NCBI GenBank assembly: GCA_037954665.1
Contig: JBBMOL010000195.1
Coordinates: 650,740-714,739 of the forward strand
Reading direction: 5' to 3'
Length of the DNA: 64,000 nt
Source: Laguncularia racemosa
Taxonomy: Eukaryota; Streptophyta; Magnoliopsida; Myrtales; Combretaceae
Position numbers and translations under genes: made by a program. Under the pieces are notes generated by a model. That model saw only the letters and a list, made by a program, of their open reading frames with translations. It was not told where the DNA came from and did no database searches. Below are positions 34,401-44,129 of this stretch, piece after piece (the stretch's first letter is position 1; every line of letters starts with the position of its first letter).

Positions 34401-35676
34401 GAGGTTCCTCAACCGATGGTTTCAATCTTCCGTCCTTACTGACCCCAATCTTCTCAAACCCCTTTCTACAAACTACTTCCTCACAAGCTCTCAGATGAGC
34501 TTTCACATTTTGAATCTCCACATTTTCACTCACTTCATCATCATCCGCTATCAAACTCAATTCAAGAGGATCTCTACACATCAACTCTTGCATAACACTC
34601 ATTACCGACTTGTCAACACAATCTATAGCATAACATGTATCGTCGGCGTTCAAAGTTTGTTTCAGTGCTGCTAGGATTCTCACCACTAGTTCATCCTCCC
34701 CCATTCTCAAAACTAATCTTCCATCCGCCACATCAATCACAGCTCTTGCAGTGGCCAAAAATGGTCGTCCTAAGATCAGCGGGACCTCCACATCTGCATC
34801 CATATCAAGGATTACAAAATCAACAGGGAAGATAAAGTTTTCTACCTTAACCAGGACGTCCTCAATGATTCCTCTAGGGACTTTGATCGAGCGATCCGCC
34901 AGTTGCAGACTCATCCTCGTTTGCTTTGACTCTCCCAAGTTCAGTTGCTTGAACAATGAGTATGGCATCAGGTTTATGCTCGCCCCGAGATCCGCCAAAG
35001 CTCTCTCCATCGGTAGTTCACCTATTAAGCATTGAATAGTGAAACTACCCGGATCCTTGAGCTTCTTGGGCAACTTGTTTTGCAAAATCGCCGAACACTT
35101 AGCTCCAACAACTACAATAGAGATATCTTCCAACCGTTTCTTATTCGAGAGCAAATCCTTTAGGAATTTCGCGTACCTGGGCATCTGCGCAAGAGCTTCC
35201 ACAAATGGTATGTTGATATGTAATTGTTTAAACAAGTTTAGAAACTTACCGAAGTGCTCTTGATCCTTATCCTTTTTCAGACGTCCCGGATACGGAATTG
35301 GAGGCTTGTATGGCTGAACAGTGGATGCTTTAACTTTCCCTTGAACATACTCTTTCTCTTTGATCTCCTCAGCCCCTTGTTCCTTCTCAGCACCCCCTTC
35401 TTCTTTCTTCTCAACCCCTTTTTCAAGCGCAACCCCTTGCACTCCAACAGTGTCAGATTGCAATTCCTTACCGCTCCTTAGAGTCACTGCCTTTACCTGT
35501 TCCCGAGGATTGGGTTCGGTGTTTCCAAGCAAGGATCCTTGCGGTCTTTCTGAAAGCAATTTTGGTATCTGACCCACCTGAGTTTCCAAGTTATGAATGG
35601 ACGCCACATGATTCCTTAGAGCTGCCTCTGTGGATTGTTGGCGTTGCTCGGATGTTTGGATGAACTTGGAGATCAT
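31477..35676 (-). CDS. pol: Athila pol polyprotein (protease, RT, RNase H, integrase)
   Basis: 1399 codons with no stop. Aspartic protease with D-L-G-A-S at 229-233 (the Athila form) and L-I-L-G-R-P at 300-305; reverse transcriptase about 500-720 with M-P-F-G-L-C-N-A-P and catalytic F-M-D-D at 673-676; RNase H about 815-935 (C-D-A-S-D-F-A-V-G, T-D-H-S-A-L); integrase with the H-H-C-C zinc finger at about 1034-1077 and catalytic D1106, D1164 and E1200 (35 residues between the last two, as expected); a C-terminal R-x-G-D-H-V-L-L and R-W-S-G-P-F block. It copies the element RNA to DNA and inserts it. The ATG at 35676 need not be the true start: the frame is open upstream to the TAA at 35823-35821, in phase with gag, as expected for a gag-pol polyprotein. 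Confidence 0.93.
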   Translation of the reverse strand: MISKFIQTSEQRQQSTEAALRNHVASIHNLETQVGQIPKLLSERPQGSLLGNTEPNPREQVKAVTLRSGKELQSDTVGVQGVALEKGVEKKEEGGAEKEQGAEEIKEKEYVQGKVKASTVQPYKPPIPYPGRLKKDKDQEHFGKFLNLFKQLHINIPFVEALAQMPRYAKFLKDLLSNKKRLEDISIVVVGAKCSAILQNKLPKKLKDPGSFTIQCLIGELPMERALADLGASINLMPYSLFKQLNLGESKQTRMSLQLADRSIKVPRGIIEDVLVKVENFIFPVDFVILDMDADVEVPLILGRPFLATARAVIDVADGRLVLRMGEDELVVRILAALKQTLNADDTCYAIDCVDKSVMSVMQELMCRDPLELSLIADDDEVSENVEIQNVKAHLRACEEVVCRKGFEKIGVSKDGRLKPSVEEPPELELKQLPEYLEYAFLEADSTLPVIISAGLIREQRDSLLRVLKEHKSALAWKISDIKGISPSFCTHKILLEEDFKPVVQPQRRLNPNMKEVVKKEVIKLLDVGLIYPISDSSWVSPVQVVPKKGGMTVVPNERNELIPMRTVTGWRVCIDYRRLNEATRKDHFPLPFVDQMLERLAGHLYYCFLDGMSGYFQIQIAPEDQEKTTFTCPYGTFAYMRMPFGLCNAPATFQQCMLAIFEDLVEDIMEVFMDDFSVFGDSFDSCLNNLERVLIRCEETNLVLNWEKCHFMVKEGIVLGHKISHRGIEVDNAKVDTIAKLPPPSSVRAIRSFLGHAGFYRRFIKDFSKIARPLTRLLEKDIPYEFTNECLQAFNKLKELLTKAPIMVAPDWDLPFELMCDASDFAVGAVLGQRRDKHFQPIYYASKTLTGAQENYTTTEKELLAIIFAFDKFRSYLILSKVIVYTDHSALRFLLSKTDAKPRLIRWILLLQEFDLEIRDKKGAENLAADHLSRLENPHLEKLDEDEIDDAFPEERLYQINEVSDTSDPWFADFANYLVCKVLPSDKTPQQKKRFFAELKHYFWEEPFLFRVCADQVIRRCVTEQEGQEILKHCHTGPTGGHYSVNRTAHKVLESGFYWPSIFKDSFSFMKTCDRCQRVGSISKRDEMPQNFILECEIFDVWGIDFVGPFPNSFGNKYILVAVDYVSKWVEAQALSTNDARVVVKFLKKLFSRFGAPQALISDRGTRFCNVQLEKVLKRYGVTHRLATPYHPQTSGQVEVSNRELKRILKKTVEHHRRDWSEKLDDALWAYRTAFKTPLGTTPYRLVFGKACHLPVELEHRAFWAMRTLNMDLEAAGKQRKFQLNELDEWRAMAYDNMRIYKEKVKRYHNQRIHHSKQFREGDHVLLFNSRLKLFLGKLRSRWSGPFKVHKVFPHGAAELEHPDRHTFKANGQRLKLYFGTQGEKEGQEEFRLHPLVT

Positions 35677-35823
35677 GTCCTCTAGATTGGACTTCTTTTC
35701 TGGAAGAGGTGGTGGAGGAGGCCTTTGGAATCCTGGTGCAGGTGCATTGCCTCGAGGGATTTGTGGATTACTCCATGAAAAATTGGGGTGATTGCGCCAA
35801 CCCGGATTATAGGTGTTGCTTTA
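35677..35823 (-). other. Gag-pol joint with a single in-frame TAA
   Basis: The gag frame stops at TAA (35823-35821), and the next 48 codons up to the pol ATG are open in the same frame and read as the conserved gag-pol linker block (S-N-T-Y-N-P-G-W-R-N-H-P-N-F-S-W). This stop is the only interruption between 36870 and 31477. It may be an inactivating mutation or a read-through site; the following AGC is not the classical CARYYA read-through context. Confidence 0.85.
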
Positions 35824-36870
35824 AGGGTTGTTCTGAGGCCTTGTAGGGTTACCTACATAATCAATCTGCTCTGTAGTCCCTTGTGCCATGAAATCGGTTG
35901 ATGAATCGGTTGGATAATATAGGGGTGGTGCAGACATCGCCATCTCATCGACCTTTCTAGCTAGAGCATCGACCTTTGCCGCAATGGTGGTCATCATATC
36001 CACTTCATGAACACCTGCCACTCTCGGTCTTGCTCTGGCATTTCTCCATTGATGGTTGTTCTTGGCCATGTTCTCAAACAATTCTAAAGTCTCTTCAGGA
36101 GTCTTTACATCAAGTGTGCCACCAGCAGCAGCATCGATGGTTTGTCGCGTCGGATAGTCAAGCCCATTATAGAAAGTTGAGGCTTGCAACCAGTTAGGCA
36201 TTTGGTGGTGTGGGCACTGCCTAAGCAAGTCCTTAAATCGCAACCAAGCTTCATGGAGTGGCTCATTTTCCAATTGAAGGAACGATGTGATATCATTCCT
36301 CAACCTGGCAGTTTTAGAAGGCGGAAAGTAATAGTCCAAAAATGTTTCCGCCAGCTGGGTCCAAGTCGTGATGGAGTCCCGGTCCAAAGAACTGAACCAC
36401 TGCCTCGCTTTTCCTCCCAAAGTGAAAGGAAACAGACGCAACTTTAGTGCCTCATCGGACACCCCGTTCTGTTTAACGGTAACACAGATGTCTAGGAACA
36501 TCTGAATATGAGCATGGGGGTCCTCGTCAGGTAATCCATCAAATTGGCATTGATTGTGGATCATATTCATTGTAGAGGCCTTGACTTCAAAGTTGTTGGC
36601 CTCTATTGCAGGCATCACTATACACGATCCGGTACTACCCAAAGTAGGCCTAGCGTACTGAACCATGGTCCTACGTTCGTCCGCCATTGCTTCAGTATGA
36701 GATTCGCTGCTGTTCACTGATTGACTGTTCTTATCTACTGAATTCTCACTCTCACTCAGCAGCAATTCCTCTTCACTCACAGCAGGTTTAGCACTCTTTA
36801 ATTTCCTTCTGACTGTCCAATCAATCTCGGGGTCGAATTCAAGGAGTTTAGAAGAAGAACTCCTTGTCAT
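35821..36870 (-). CDS. gag: Athila gag (capsid) protein
   Basis: 349 codons. The Retrotrans_gag domain lies at about 108-270 (F-D-G-L-P-D-E-D-P-H-A-H-I, L-F-P-F-T-L-G-G-K-A-R-Q-W-F, T-W-x-x-L-A-E-T-F-L, Y-F-P-P-S-K-T). It forms the particle that packages element RNA. A Ser-rich acidic N-terminal segment precedes the domain. No C-x2-C-x4-H-x4-C zinc knuckle is visible between the capsid domain and the pol linker, where many related elements have one. The start ATG follows a TTTTCTCTGCAG tract by 3 nt. The ORF ends at the TAA described above. Confidence 0.9.
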   Translation of the reverse strand: MTRSSSSKLLEFDPEIDWTVRRKLKSAKPAVSEEELLLSESENSVDKNSQSVNSSESHTEAMADERRTMVQYARPTLGSTGSCIVMPAIEANNFEVKASTMNMIHNQCQFDGLPDEDPHAHIQMFLDICVTVKQNGVSDEALKLRLFPFTLGGKARQWFSSLDRDSITTWTQLAETFLDYYFPPSKTARLRNDITSFLQLENEPLHEAWLRFKDLLRQCPHHQMPNWLQASTFYNGLDYPTRQTIDAAAGGTLDVKTPEETLELFENMAKNNHQWRNARARPRVAGVHEVDMMTTIAAKVDALARKVDEMAMSAPPLYYPTDSSTDFMAQGTTEQIDYVGNPTRPQNNP

Positions 36871-36988
36871 AAACTGCAGAGAAAACCAATTTAATTAGTT
36901 CCCTTTATAAGAAAGTAAAACCAAGGATAACAAATGATAAGAGAAGAAATGGTCAGATTAGTCAGCGTTTAGTGTTCTTAATATCGCC
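36871..36988 (-). other. Short leader between primer site and gag
   Basis: About 120 bp, non-coding. It ends in TTTTCTCTGCAG three bases before the gag ATG, a good acceptor consensus, but I found no convincing donor upstream. Confidence 0.4.
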
Positions 36989-37008
36989 GATCCCCGGCAA
37001 CGGCGCCA
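36989..37008 (-). other. tRNA-Asp primer binding site of the Athila element
   Basis: The minus strand TGGCGCCGTTGCCGGGGATC is complementary to the 3' end of plant tRNA-Asp including CCA. It lies 6 nt after the 5' LTR. Athila-type elements typically use this primer. Confidence 0.9.
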
Positions 37009-37964
37009 AAAACTTGTTGATTAAATCGCAATCAAACAAATTAAAATCCTTTTTACTCCGACTCTTCCTTGCGATCAATTAGGCAAGTGCACCTATCGAT
37101 TACAGTAGTATAGAGTTTAAGCACGGATATCGTTCCCTCAGGGATCTACAAGTACTAATACTAACCTCAAACCGACTATCTAACCGCACAATTTCGAGGT
37201 GAATTGATTTAACCAAATTACCTAAATTAAACTAAATTATCTAATAGAAATGAAATCAATGGATATCAAACAATGAGTTAAATGATCAAATTCAATGTTC
37301 CAACGCATACCCCACTCTTACTACTCATCTAATTACCATGCAACTTCAATCCTTAGAAAACTAATTAATGAATACTGATTATCTCTGATCCGCGGGGCAT
37401 CTAACACTAAGTCAATGTTTCTTCCAAAATCACTAACTCCTAATTCGAACCGTATTAACAAAGATCCCTCTTTTATTAACAACAATCAGAATTGCATGAT
37501 TATACCACAACCCTCAATTAGATTAAATCATTATATCCAATCTAATACGGAAAACTTATGCTTTCTATCCTTAGATTGCATACAAGCCTTTTCATCCGAT
37601 GTATGATCTATTCAAATAAGAGATTTCCCAATCAACTTATCAGAAATCAATGTAATCTAATGCTGGCCAAACATCAAATCAACAATATATAATAAACAAC
37701 ATAGATGAAATCAGAGATGCTCAATCGTCATTAATTTTGCAATAAACCCAATGTTACATGGTAATCAAACTTTCGTAAGATTCGGGTACGAAATAATTAG
37801 CTACACATGGTTCTCAAGGAATAACAAAACGAAATAATCAAATCCATGTGTGAAACACTTCTAGAATTAAAGCTCGAAAATTCCTTTGGCTGCAGTTGTT
37901 CTCCCAAAATTCCAGTACGTGTTTTCTGCCTTCTCTCTCTTCTTTCTCTCTCTTCAAAGACGAC

Positions 37965-37972
37965 TATTTATA
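37965..37972 (-). promoter_or_regulatory. TATA box of the Athila 5' LTR promoter
   Basis: TATAAATA on the minus strand. The nearest palindrome module starts about 85 bp upstream (38056), and a strong GAGAGAGA/CTCTCT tract follows downstream (37932-37954). Probable promoter for the genomic RNA. Confidence 0.7.
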
Positions 37973-38055
37973 CCTAGGGTAGCTTCCTCTCTGGCGTGTA
38001 GAAGATTATCCTTCAAATATGGACGAAAGATTTAAAGATATCTTTCCCTCGATAG

Positions 38056-38394
38056 ACACACGGTCATACTACACGGGCGTGTAGATAAACCGTGTATCTC
38101 TTCGAGTTAGTGAACTCTGGGCGTGTATATCCCACACGGCCGTTTGCAATAGCCGTGTATATCTCTGTCTTCTTTGTTCTTCGTACACGGTTGATTACAC
38201 GGGTGTGTAACTCAACCGTGTGTCCTCCTCAATGTGTTACTATGCACGGTTGGCTTACACGGGTGTGTATTCCAACCGTGTACTGGTCTGTCCTGAAAAC
38301 TCCTCTTCCACGCTGCTACACGGTCTAATACACGGGCGTGTATCCGAACCGTGTAATCTCCTGATTCCTTCACACGGCCGTTTATAAAACCGTA
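38056..38394. repeat. ACACGG/CGTGT palindrome array, 5' LTR (U3)
   Basis: Six modules. The fifth is complete here (ACACGGTCTAATACACGGGCGTGTATCCGAACCGTGT written in parts: arm ACACGGT, core TACACGGGCGTGTA with one base lost, arm AACCGTGT) and shortened by 12 bp in the 3' LTR. Position directly upstream of the TATA box suggests an enhancer-like or silencing-target role; untested. Confidence 0.85.
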
Positions 38395-38604
38395 TGACTT
38401 CCTTTAACTTCAAAGCATTCCCTTTTTACTTGCTTTTATCTCCAATTCGTCTTGAATTTAAGTGCTTTTCATCAAATCATCCTTTTCCACTCCTGAACAT
38501 GAAATATAAATCAATTAAGCATCATAATCTTATATTTTCACGCCCAATTATCTCAAAAATTGACTTAATCATCTTCAATTATAAGAGTTAAAATAGATTT
38601 ATCA

Positions 38605-38609
38605 AGCAT
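38605..38609. repeat. Target-site duplication of the Athila insertion, right copy
   Basis: AGCAT, matching 25906-25910. Confidence 0.95.
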
Positions 38610-39400
38610 GATACTTGAGTAAGGCTCCTCAACTCTTAGCCTCATTAGACAAAAACAAGATGAGACCCTCAAAGACTATATTTCTAGGTTCAATCGAGCA
38701 ATGCTTGAGATTCTTAACGTTGACATGAGTGTAGCTCTTAATGCAGCATTAATGGAGTAAAGGATAGGTCTCAATTCTTCTACTCTTTAGAGTTGCATAA
38801 GCCTAAAAATTTTAGAGAATTCTAGGAAAGGAACATAGATTACATCATTTAAGAAGATGCCATATTAGCAAGATGACTAGCTAAGTAGGAGTCCTTAAAT
38901 AAAATGAAGAATGACAAAGACTGACCCTCTGCCAAGGATGGGTTCGGCCATGTTAAGGGGAATAATGGGTTTGCCTAAAATGGTAATGGCGATAAGAAGC
39001 ACACCATCCTTTTCTATGAGCAGCATACCCACCTTAATAAATCCTAAGCTTATATCTTCAAGGAGATACGAGACTAGGGTATCATCACTTAGCCCAACAA
39101 GATGAGAAATAATCCCTCTAAAAGAAACTCTATAAAATATTATGACTTCCACAAAGATTAGGTTCACATGACTAAAAACTACACATAGTTGAAGAATTCC
39201 CCTAAAGACCTCATCAAACAAGACTATCTTTAGGAGCATATCACAAAAAATGATAGGCCTCCAAAAAGAGGAAGAAGAGATGAATGAGAAGATGTTAGGC
39301 AAGAGCAAGAAGCCTGTCTCACCTTAGGAATAATTAATGCGATAGTTAGAAGGCCAGCCATAAGGGGGCGATCTATCTCCCAAGTAAGGCTTACGCCCAA
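38610..39400 (+). pseudogene. Outer-element gag remnant, right half
   Basis: From 38636 the frame reads S-L-I-R-Q-K-Q-D-E-T-L-K-D-Y-I-S-R-F-N-R-A-M-L, the best-conserved Retrotrans_gag block, then M-S-V-A-L-N-A-A-L before a stop at about 38758. The rest is worn and frameshifted. Confidence 0.8.
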
Positions 39401-39449
39401 TTAGGAAGCTACCAAAATGTATTGAGCACTTAGTTAAAGTGCCTTAAAG

Positions 39450-39910
39450 TGGATGCTACAATCACTTTTTCAGATGATCACCTTGAAGGCATCATGTTCC
39501 CCTATGACAATGCCCTTGTAATCTGAGCTTGAATTATTGATTTCAACATCTACAAAATTTTAATCGACTATGATAGCTTTACGGACATTATATATAAGAA
39601 AGCATATAAACTGATGAAAGACCAAGTCGAGACAAAGCTTAAATCCTATGATAATGAGCTCTTTGGTTTCAATAACCAACTTATAAAACCATAATGCATC
39701 ATAACCCTCCTTGTAAAGCTCGAAGATAGACCTAACAAGATGTAGATTCTGGTTGATTTCCTTATTGTTAATGGATGGTCCCCTTACAATGTCATCCTCA
39801 AAAGCCCATCGCAAAATATAGTAGGAATGATAACATCCACAAAGCATTTGAAGCCCAAGTTCATTACTCTTATAGGTCGAGGTGTTTGCAATGGAGATCA
39901 GTAAGCATAT
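39450..39910 (+). pseudogene. Outer-element protease remnant
   Basis: Reads F-S-D-D-H-L-E-G-I-M-F-P-Y-D-N-A-L-V-I, then I-L-I-D-Y-D-S-F-T-D-I-I in place of the catalytic D-x-G-S-S block, L-F-G-F, W-S-P-Y-N-V-I-L and a final G-V-C-N-G-D-Q, all in family order with several stops. Confidence 0.75.
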
Positions 39911-40119
39911 AGAAATTTGTGTCTTTAGGCCCTCTCCTAGTGGGAGGACTTTATAGTAGAATCTACCCCTAAGGAAAAACCAGGATCAAGAGGGGGACTT
40001 GTAGAAGAGATCGAGGAAATTCAAATTGGCAACTTATTTGAGCAGGTAACAAAAATAGGCATAATAGTCTCAACTGAGCTTTGCTAGCATTTAATTGCCT
40101 TCCTTTAAGTCAATATAGA

Positions 40120-40900
40120 CATTTTCACATGGTTTCCATCTAACATACCTGAAATTCCACCTAAAGTGATCACACACAAGTTGAATATCGACCTTGACAC
40201 GAAGGTAGTTAAGCAAAAGAAAAGGCATTTTGGACCTGAAAAATAGGCAACCATCAAGGAAGAGATTTAAAAACTCTTAAAGGCTAGACTTATATGAGAA
40301 GAGCCCAACCTTACCTGGCTAGCCAAGTGTATTAGTAAAGAAGTGCATTGGGAAGTGGTAGATGTGCATCAATTATATTGACCTCAACAAAGCCTACCTA
40401 AAGGATTGTTTTCATCTCCTTCAAATTGATCAGCTAGTTAATTTGACCTTGGGTCACACATTACTAAGTTTCATGGAAGCCTTTTTAGGCTATAATTAGA
40501 TTTAGATGCACGAGCTCGACTAGGTCCACACTTCCTTCATCACTAACTTCGAAACATATTGTTATAATGTTACACCCTTTAGACTCTATAATGTTGAGGC
40601 AACATATCAAAAATGGTGGCAAAGATGTTCATGCTCCAAATCGGTCGTGATGTAGAAGTTTATGTCAATGACATGATTGTGAAGACTAAAGTGCCACATG
40701 AGCACCTCGTGGACGTAGAGGAGACAATCTAGAATCTTCGACAATATACATGAAGTTAAACCCTTAGAAGTGTGTTTTTTGGTGCTGCATCTAAGAGATT
40801 TCCCAATTTTATAGTTACTTCATGAGGGATTGAAGCCAACTCTGAGAAGATCAGGGCAATCTTGGACATGTAGCTTCTTAAGATACTAAAAAAAGTTCAA
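40120..40900 (+). pseudogene. Outer-element reverse transcriptase remnant
   Basis: F-T-W-F-P-S-N-I-P, K-Q-K-K-R-H-F-G-P-E-K and K-L-L-K-A-R-L-I open the RT region. At about 40640-40680 it reads Q-I-G-R-D-V-E-V-Y-V-N-D-M-I-V-K, so the Y-V-D-D box has lost its first aspartate. Stops are frequent. Confidence 0.75.
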
Positions 40901-41880
40901 AGACTAACAGGACAGATCGCTACATTAAATAGGCTTTTCTTTAGGTTAGTAAATAAATGTGCCCCCTTCTTTAAAGTCTTGAAGAACCTAGTAGACTTCC
41001 AGTGGATGAATAAGTTTCAAGAAGCCTTTGACGAGCTAAAATGCTTCCTTACAACACCTCTAGTATAGTCCAAGCCCATTATAGGAGAAGAGCTCTATCT
41101 TTACCTCTTTGTTAGTGGCTGAGCCCTCTCCTCTATATGTTTTTGAGCAGATGGTAGAGAACACTGACTAGTTTACTATATGAGCCACATCTTACAGGGC
41201 TAGAAAGTCAAATACTTTAAGTTAGAGAAATTTGCCCTAGCTATGGTCATTTTCGTACGAAAGCTATGCCCTTACTTTGAGGCTCATCCAAGAGTGGTCT
41301 CTACTAATAAGCCTTTAAGAAAAATTCTTTAGAAGCCAAATGTGTTGGAAATAATGGTTTGTTGTGCCTTAGAGCTTAGTGTATATGGTGTCTAATACCA
41401 ATCATGTGAAGCCGTAAAAGCATAAGTATTAACCAACTTTATAGCTGAATCAATAATAAAAGATGAAGCCTCTATCGAAGATCATGAAAAGCCCACTTGG
41501 GCCCTCTACATTGACAACTTGTCCACTAAAGGAGGGAGTGGAGCAAAGCTCGTATTGTATGGCCTCCATTGTGTCAAAAATACATTTTAAAGTTTGGACT
41601 CCTAGTTAGTAATAGTGAAACATAATATAAGGCTCTCATTATTAGATTGGAATTTGCAAAGGGAATTGAAGTGGAAAAAGTTGAGATTTTTTCTTATTCG
41701 TAGCTCATAGTCCAATAGGTTAATAGAGAGCATGCCGTTAAAGATGAAAGGATGACTAAGTACTTAGAAGTCATTAAATCCCTTTGCTCCAAATTCACAT
41801 CATAGAGCAACATAAAGATCCCCTAAGCATAGAACACCAAAGTGGATGGTTTATCTAAATTGGCCTTAACATGCCTATCC
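40901..41880 (+). pseudogene. Outer-element RNase H and second (archaeal-type) RNase H remnants
   Basis: 40910-41070 is the connection with Q-R-L-T-G-Q-I-A-T-L-N-R; 41090-41430 is the first RNase H remnant. 41500-41600 reads W-A-L-Y-I-D-N-L-S-T-K-G-G-S-G-A-K-L-V-L, the start of the additional RNase H that marks Tat-lineage elements. Not functional. Confidence 0.7.
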
Positions 41881-42049
41881 GACCTAGACAAGAAAGTCTT
41901 TATAAAATTCTATCCTAAGAAGAGTATTGATAGGTCTCGGCAACAGTACCTCACTAACGAGACCTAAACTCCTCAAGAATCGTGATGGATTGACTAGATC
42001 ATTGAATACTTCACAAATGGAATAGTTCTTGATGAAAAGAAGAAAGTAA

Positions 42050-43170
42050 AAGCTTTGAGGTAGAAAATAGCCCAATACACACTCCTCGATGGGCAACTTT
42101 ATAGAAGAGCATGTAGTTAGCTACTTCTTAAATGCCTCCAACCTAAAAAAATTGAGCACTTATTGATCGAGCTCTATGCAGAGGTGTATAGTAGTCATAT
42201 TATAAGCCATGCCCTAGCCAACAAGGTACTTTGAGTCGAATACTATTAGCCTACCATGAAAAAAGATGCTAAGGCCATTGTGCAACGTTGTGACAAGTGC
42301 CATAAACACGCCCTAGTTAATAGATAACTAAGCAATAATCTAATGCTAATCGAATCCATGGCCTTTTGCTCAATGGGGACTTGATATCCTTAGGCCATTC
42401 CCTAAAACCATAGGTCAGTGCCAATATATTATTGTTATTATCGATTATTTTACAAAGTGGGTAGGGGCTGAAGTAGTTGCCAAAATCAACAAGCATAGTG
42501 TATGGGACTTTATCACCCGTGCCATAATATGCCATTTTGGAATTTGTAGTGCTATTATCATAGATAATGACATGCAATTTGATAATCTTAAATTTCGAGA
42601 ATTCTATGCAAAGTGCAACATCAAGATCTACCACACTTTGGTCACCCACCTGTGGTTGAATGGTTAAGCCAAAGCCATAAATAAAGTCATCTTGTAGAGC
42701 CTAAAGAAGAGGGTTAATCAAGCTAAAGGAAAATGGGCAAACAAGTTATGGGGGCATTAGACGACCCCACAAACTACAATAGGGGAAAGCCCCTTTAGCT
42801 TTGCTTGTAGAACTAAAGCTATTCTTCTGATCGAGCTCGACCTCTAGAACCTCCGTACCTAAGACTATGATCCTTAAGTTAACAAGATCGGTCTCTAAGT
42901 TAACCTCGATCTCCTTATAGAGCTATGAGACCAAGCTAGTTATAGTGTAGCAACCTACCAACGGTGAGCAGCCAAATACTATGATAAAAAAAGTGAAGCA
43001 CAAGGTCTTTTGACTGAGGGACCTAGCCTATCAAAAGTTTAAAGTCATTGGATTGAGAGAACGTTAGGGAAAATTAGCTTTAAATTAGGAAGACCTTGTT
43101 TGAGTTTGCAAAATAGTTGGGCATCGTGTATACAAGCTTAACAGACTCAATAGGCACTTGATCTTTAGAA
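42050..43170 (+). pseudogene. Outer-element integrase remnant
   Basis: The zinc-finger region is Y-T-L-L-D-G-Q-L-Y, H-I-I-S-H-A-L and C-D-K-C-H. The core is W-G-L-D-I-L-R-P-F-P at about 42370-42400, I-I-D-N-D-M-Q-F at about 42555, then N-G-stop-A-K-A-I-N-K-V-I where the glutamate should be. The C-terminal region ends near 43150. Dead by stops and loss of the catalytic Glu. Confidence 0.75.
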
Positions 43171-43881
43171 CTTGGATCGTAGATAATTTGTGCCTATATT
43201 TCTAGTAGTTCCTAGATTACATTCTAGAGCATGTTTTAAAGTTTCATTGATGATTGTAAACATTCCTATTACTTGATGGAATTACAATTCACATCTATTG
43301 CTCGCATCTATTATTTGCAAAAACATTTTGTTCGCATTATAGAGAACATGAAACTAAAACTCAATCATAAAAGAATTGTGACTAAAAAGTTAAATGCCTT
43401 GGATAAGTAAGAAGGGACCCTGTTACACACCTAAAGAACGAATACCTACCTATTGCCATCTAGTCAAACTAATACTTTGAAACTAGAAAGTAGAAGCCAT
43501 TCATCGACTGGGCTTAACCTCAATCGATGATAGCACTCTGCTTCACAAATAAACACCTACCCATAACTGATGGTTGTGAGGGCTCTTAGCTACATGGATA
43601 GTTCAATGTGCTCATCAGTGCCTAGCCTTGAGATGTGTAAACTATTGATGAACAGAACTGGTTGCGAAATAATGGAACATCTCCATCAACTAGGCATTAG
43701 CCTAAATGATGAGGACACTCCCTACAAACATACGAAGACTAAGCGATATATATAAATTCGGACTAGATACACTTTAGTCTATGGAAATTTAGATGTAGAT
43801 AGTAAAGAAAACATTACTATTCAACAACAATTAAAGCATTAATAAACAATAGACAATAATATAGCATATACTACTATGAGA

Positions 43882-44059
43882 TTTGAGAAATTAACATTTC
43901 ATTTATCAAATAAGTCTATTACAAAATTCTTATGTTGGCATACTGACTATTGAGTAAACAAACTCAAATTTTTGAGAAATTAACATTTCATTTATCAGAT
44001 AAGTCTATTACAAAATTCTTATGTTGGCATATTGACTATTGAGCAAGCAAACTCAAAAG
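43882..44059. repeat. 89-bp tandem duplication
   Basis: Two near-identical copies, 43882-43970 and 43971-44059, each starting TTTGAGAAATTAACATTTC. It lies in the spacer between integrase and the antisense ORF of the outer element. Confidence 0.85.
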
Positions 44060-44129
44060 CAAAAATACAAAACAAGAACAATAGACAAGTTTATGATGTT
44101 AGATCTGCTACCGAGGTTAAGGTTGACTC

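Larger units (their letters stand above)
25911..38604 (-). mobile_element. Young Athila-lineage Ty3/gypsy retrotransposon, nearly complete
   Basis: 12,694 bp. On the minus strand: 5' LTR (38604-37015), tRNA-Asp primer site, gag, pol (protease, RT, RNase H, integrase), a spacer with a palindrome array, the ATHILA-family ORF, a 3' spacer, a polypurine tract and the 3' LTR (27447-25911). It is flanked by AGCAT duplications. By eye the LTRs show seven substitutions, a 40-bp gap, a 12-bp gap and a 1-bp gap over about 1.54 kb, about 0.5 percent divergence, so insertion is recent. The only coding lesion I see is one TAA between gag and pol. Confidence 0.95.
37015..38604 (-). repeat. 5' LTR of the Athila element
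   Basis: 1590 bp with TG...CA ends. In sense (minus) order: U3 with the palindrome array (38394-38056), TATA box (37972-37965), a GA/CT-rich start of the leader, then R-U5 to 37015. It retains a 40-bp stretch (about 37507-37546) and a 12-bp stretch that the 3' LTR has lost. Confidence 0.95.

Noticed and set aside
38895..39308. 137-codon minus-strand frame right of the Athila element
   Set aside because: Lies antisense to the outer gag-protease region, whose plus-strand wording is recognisable; no motif on the minus strand.
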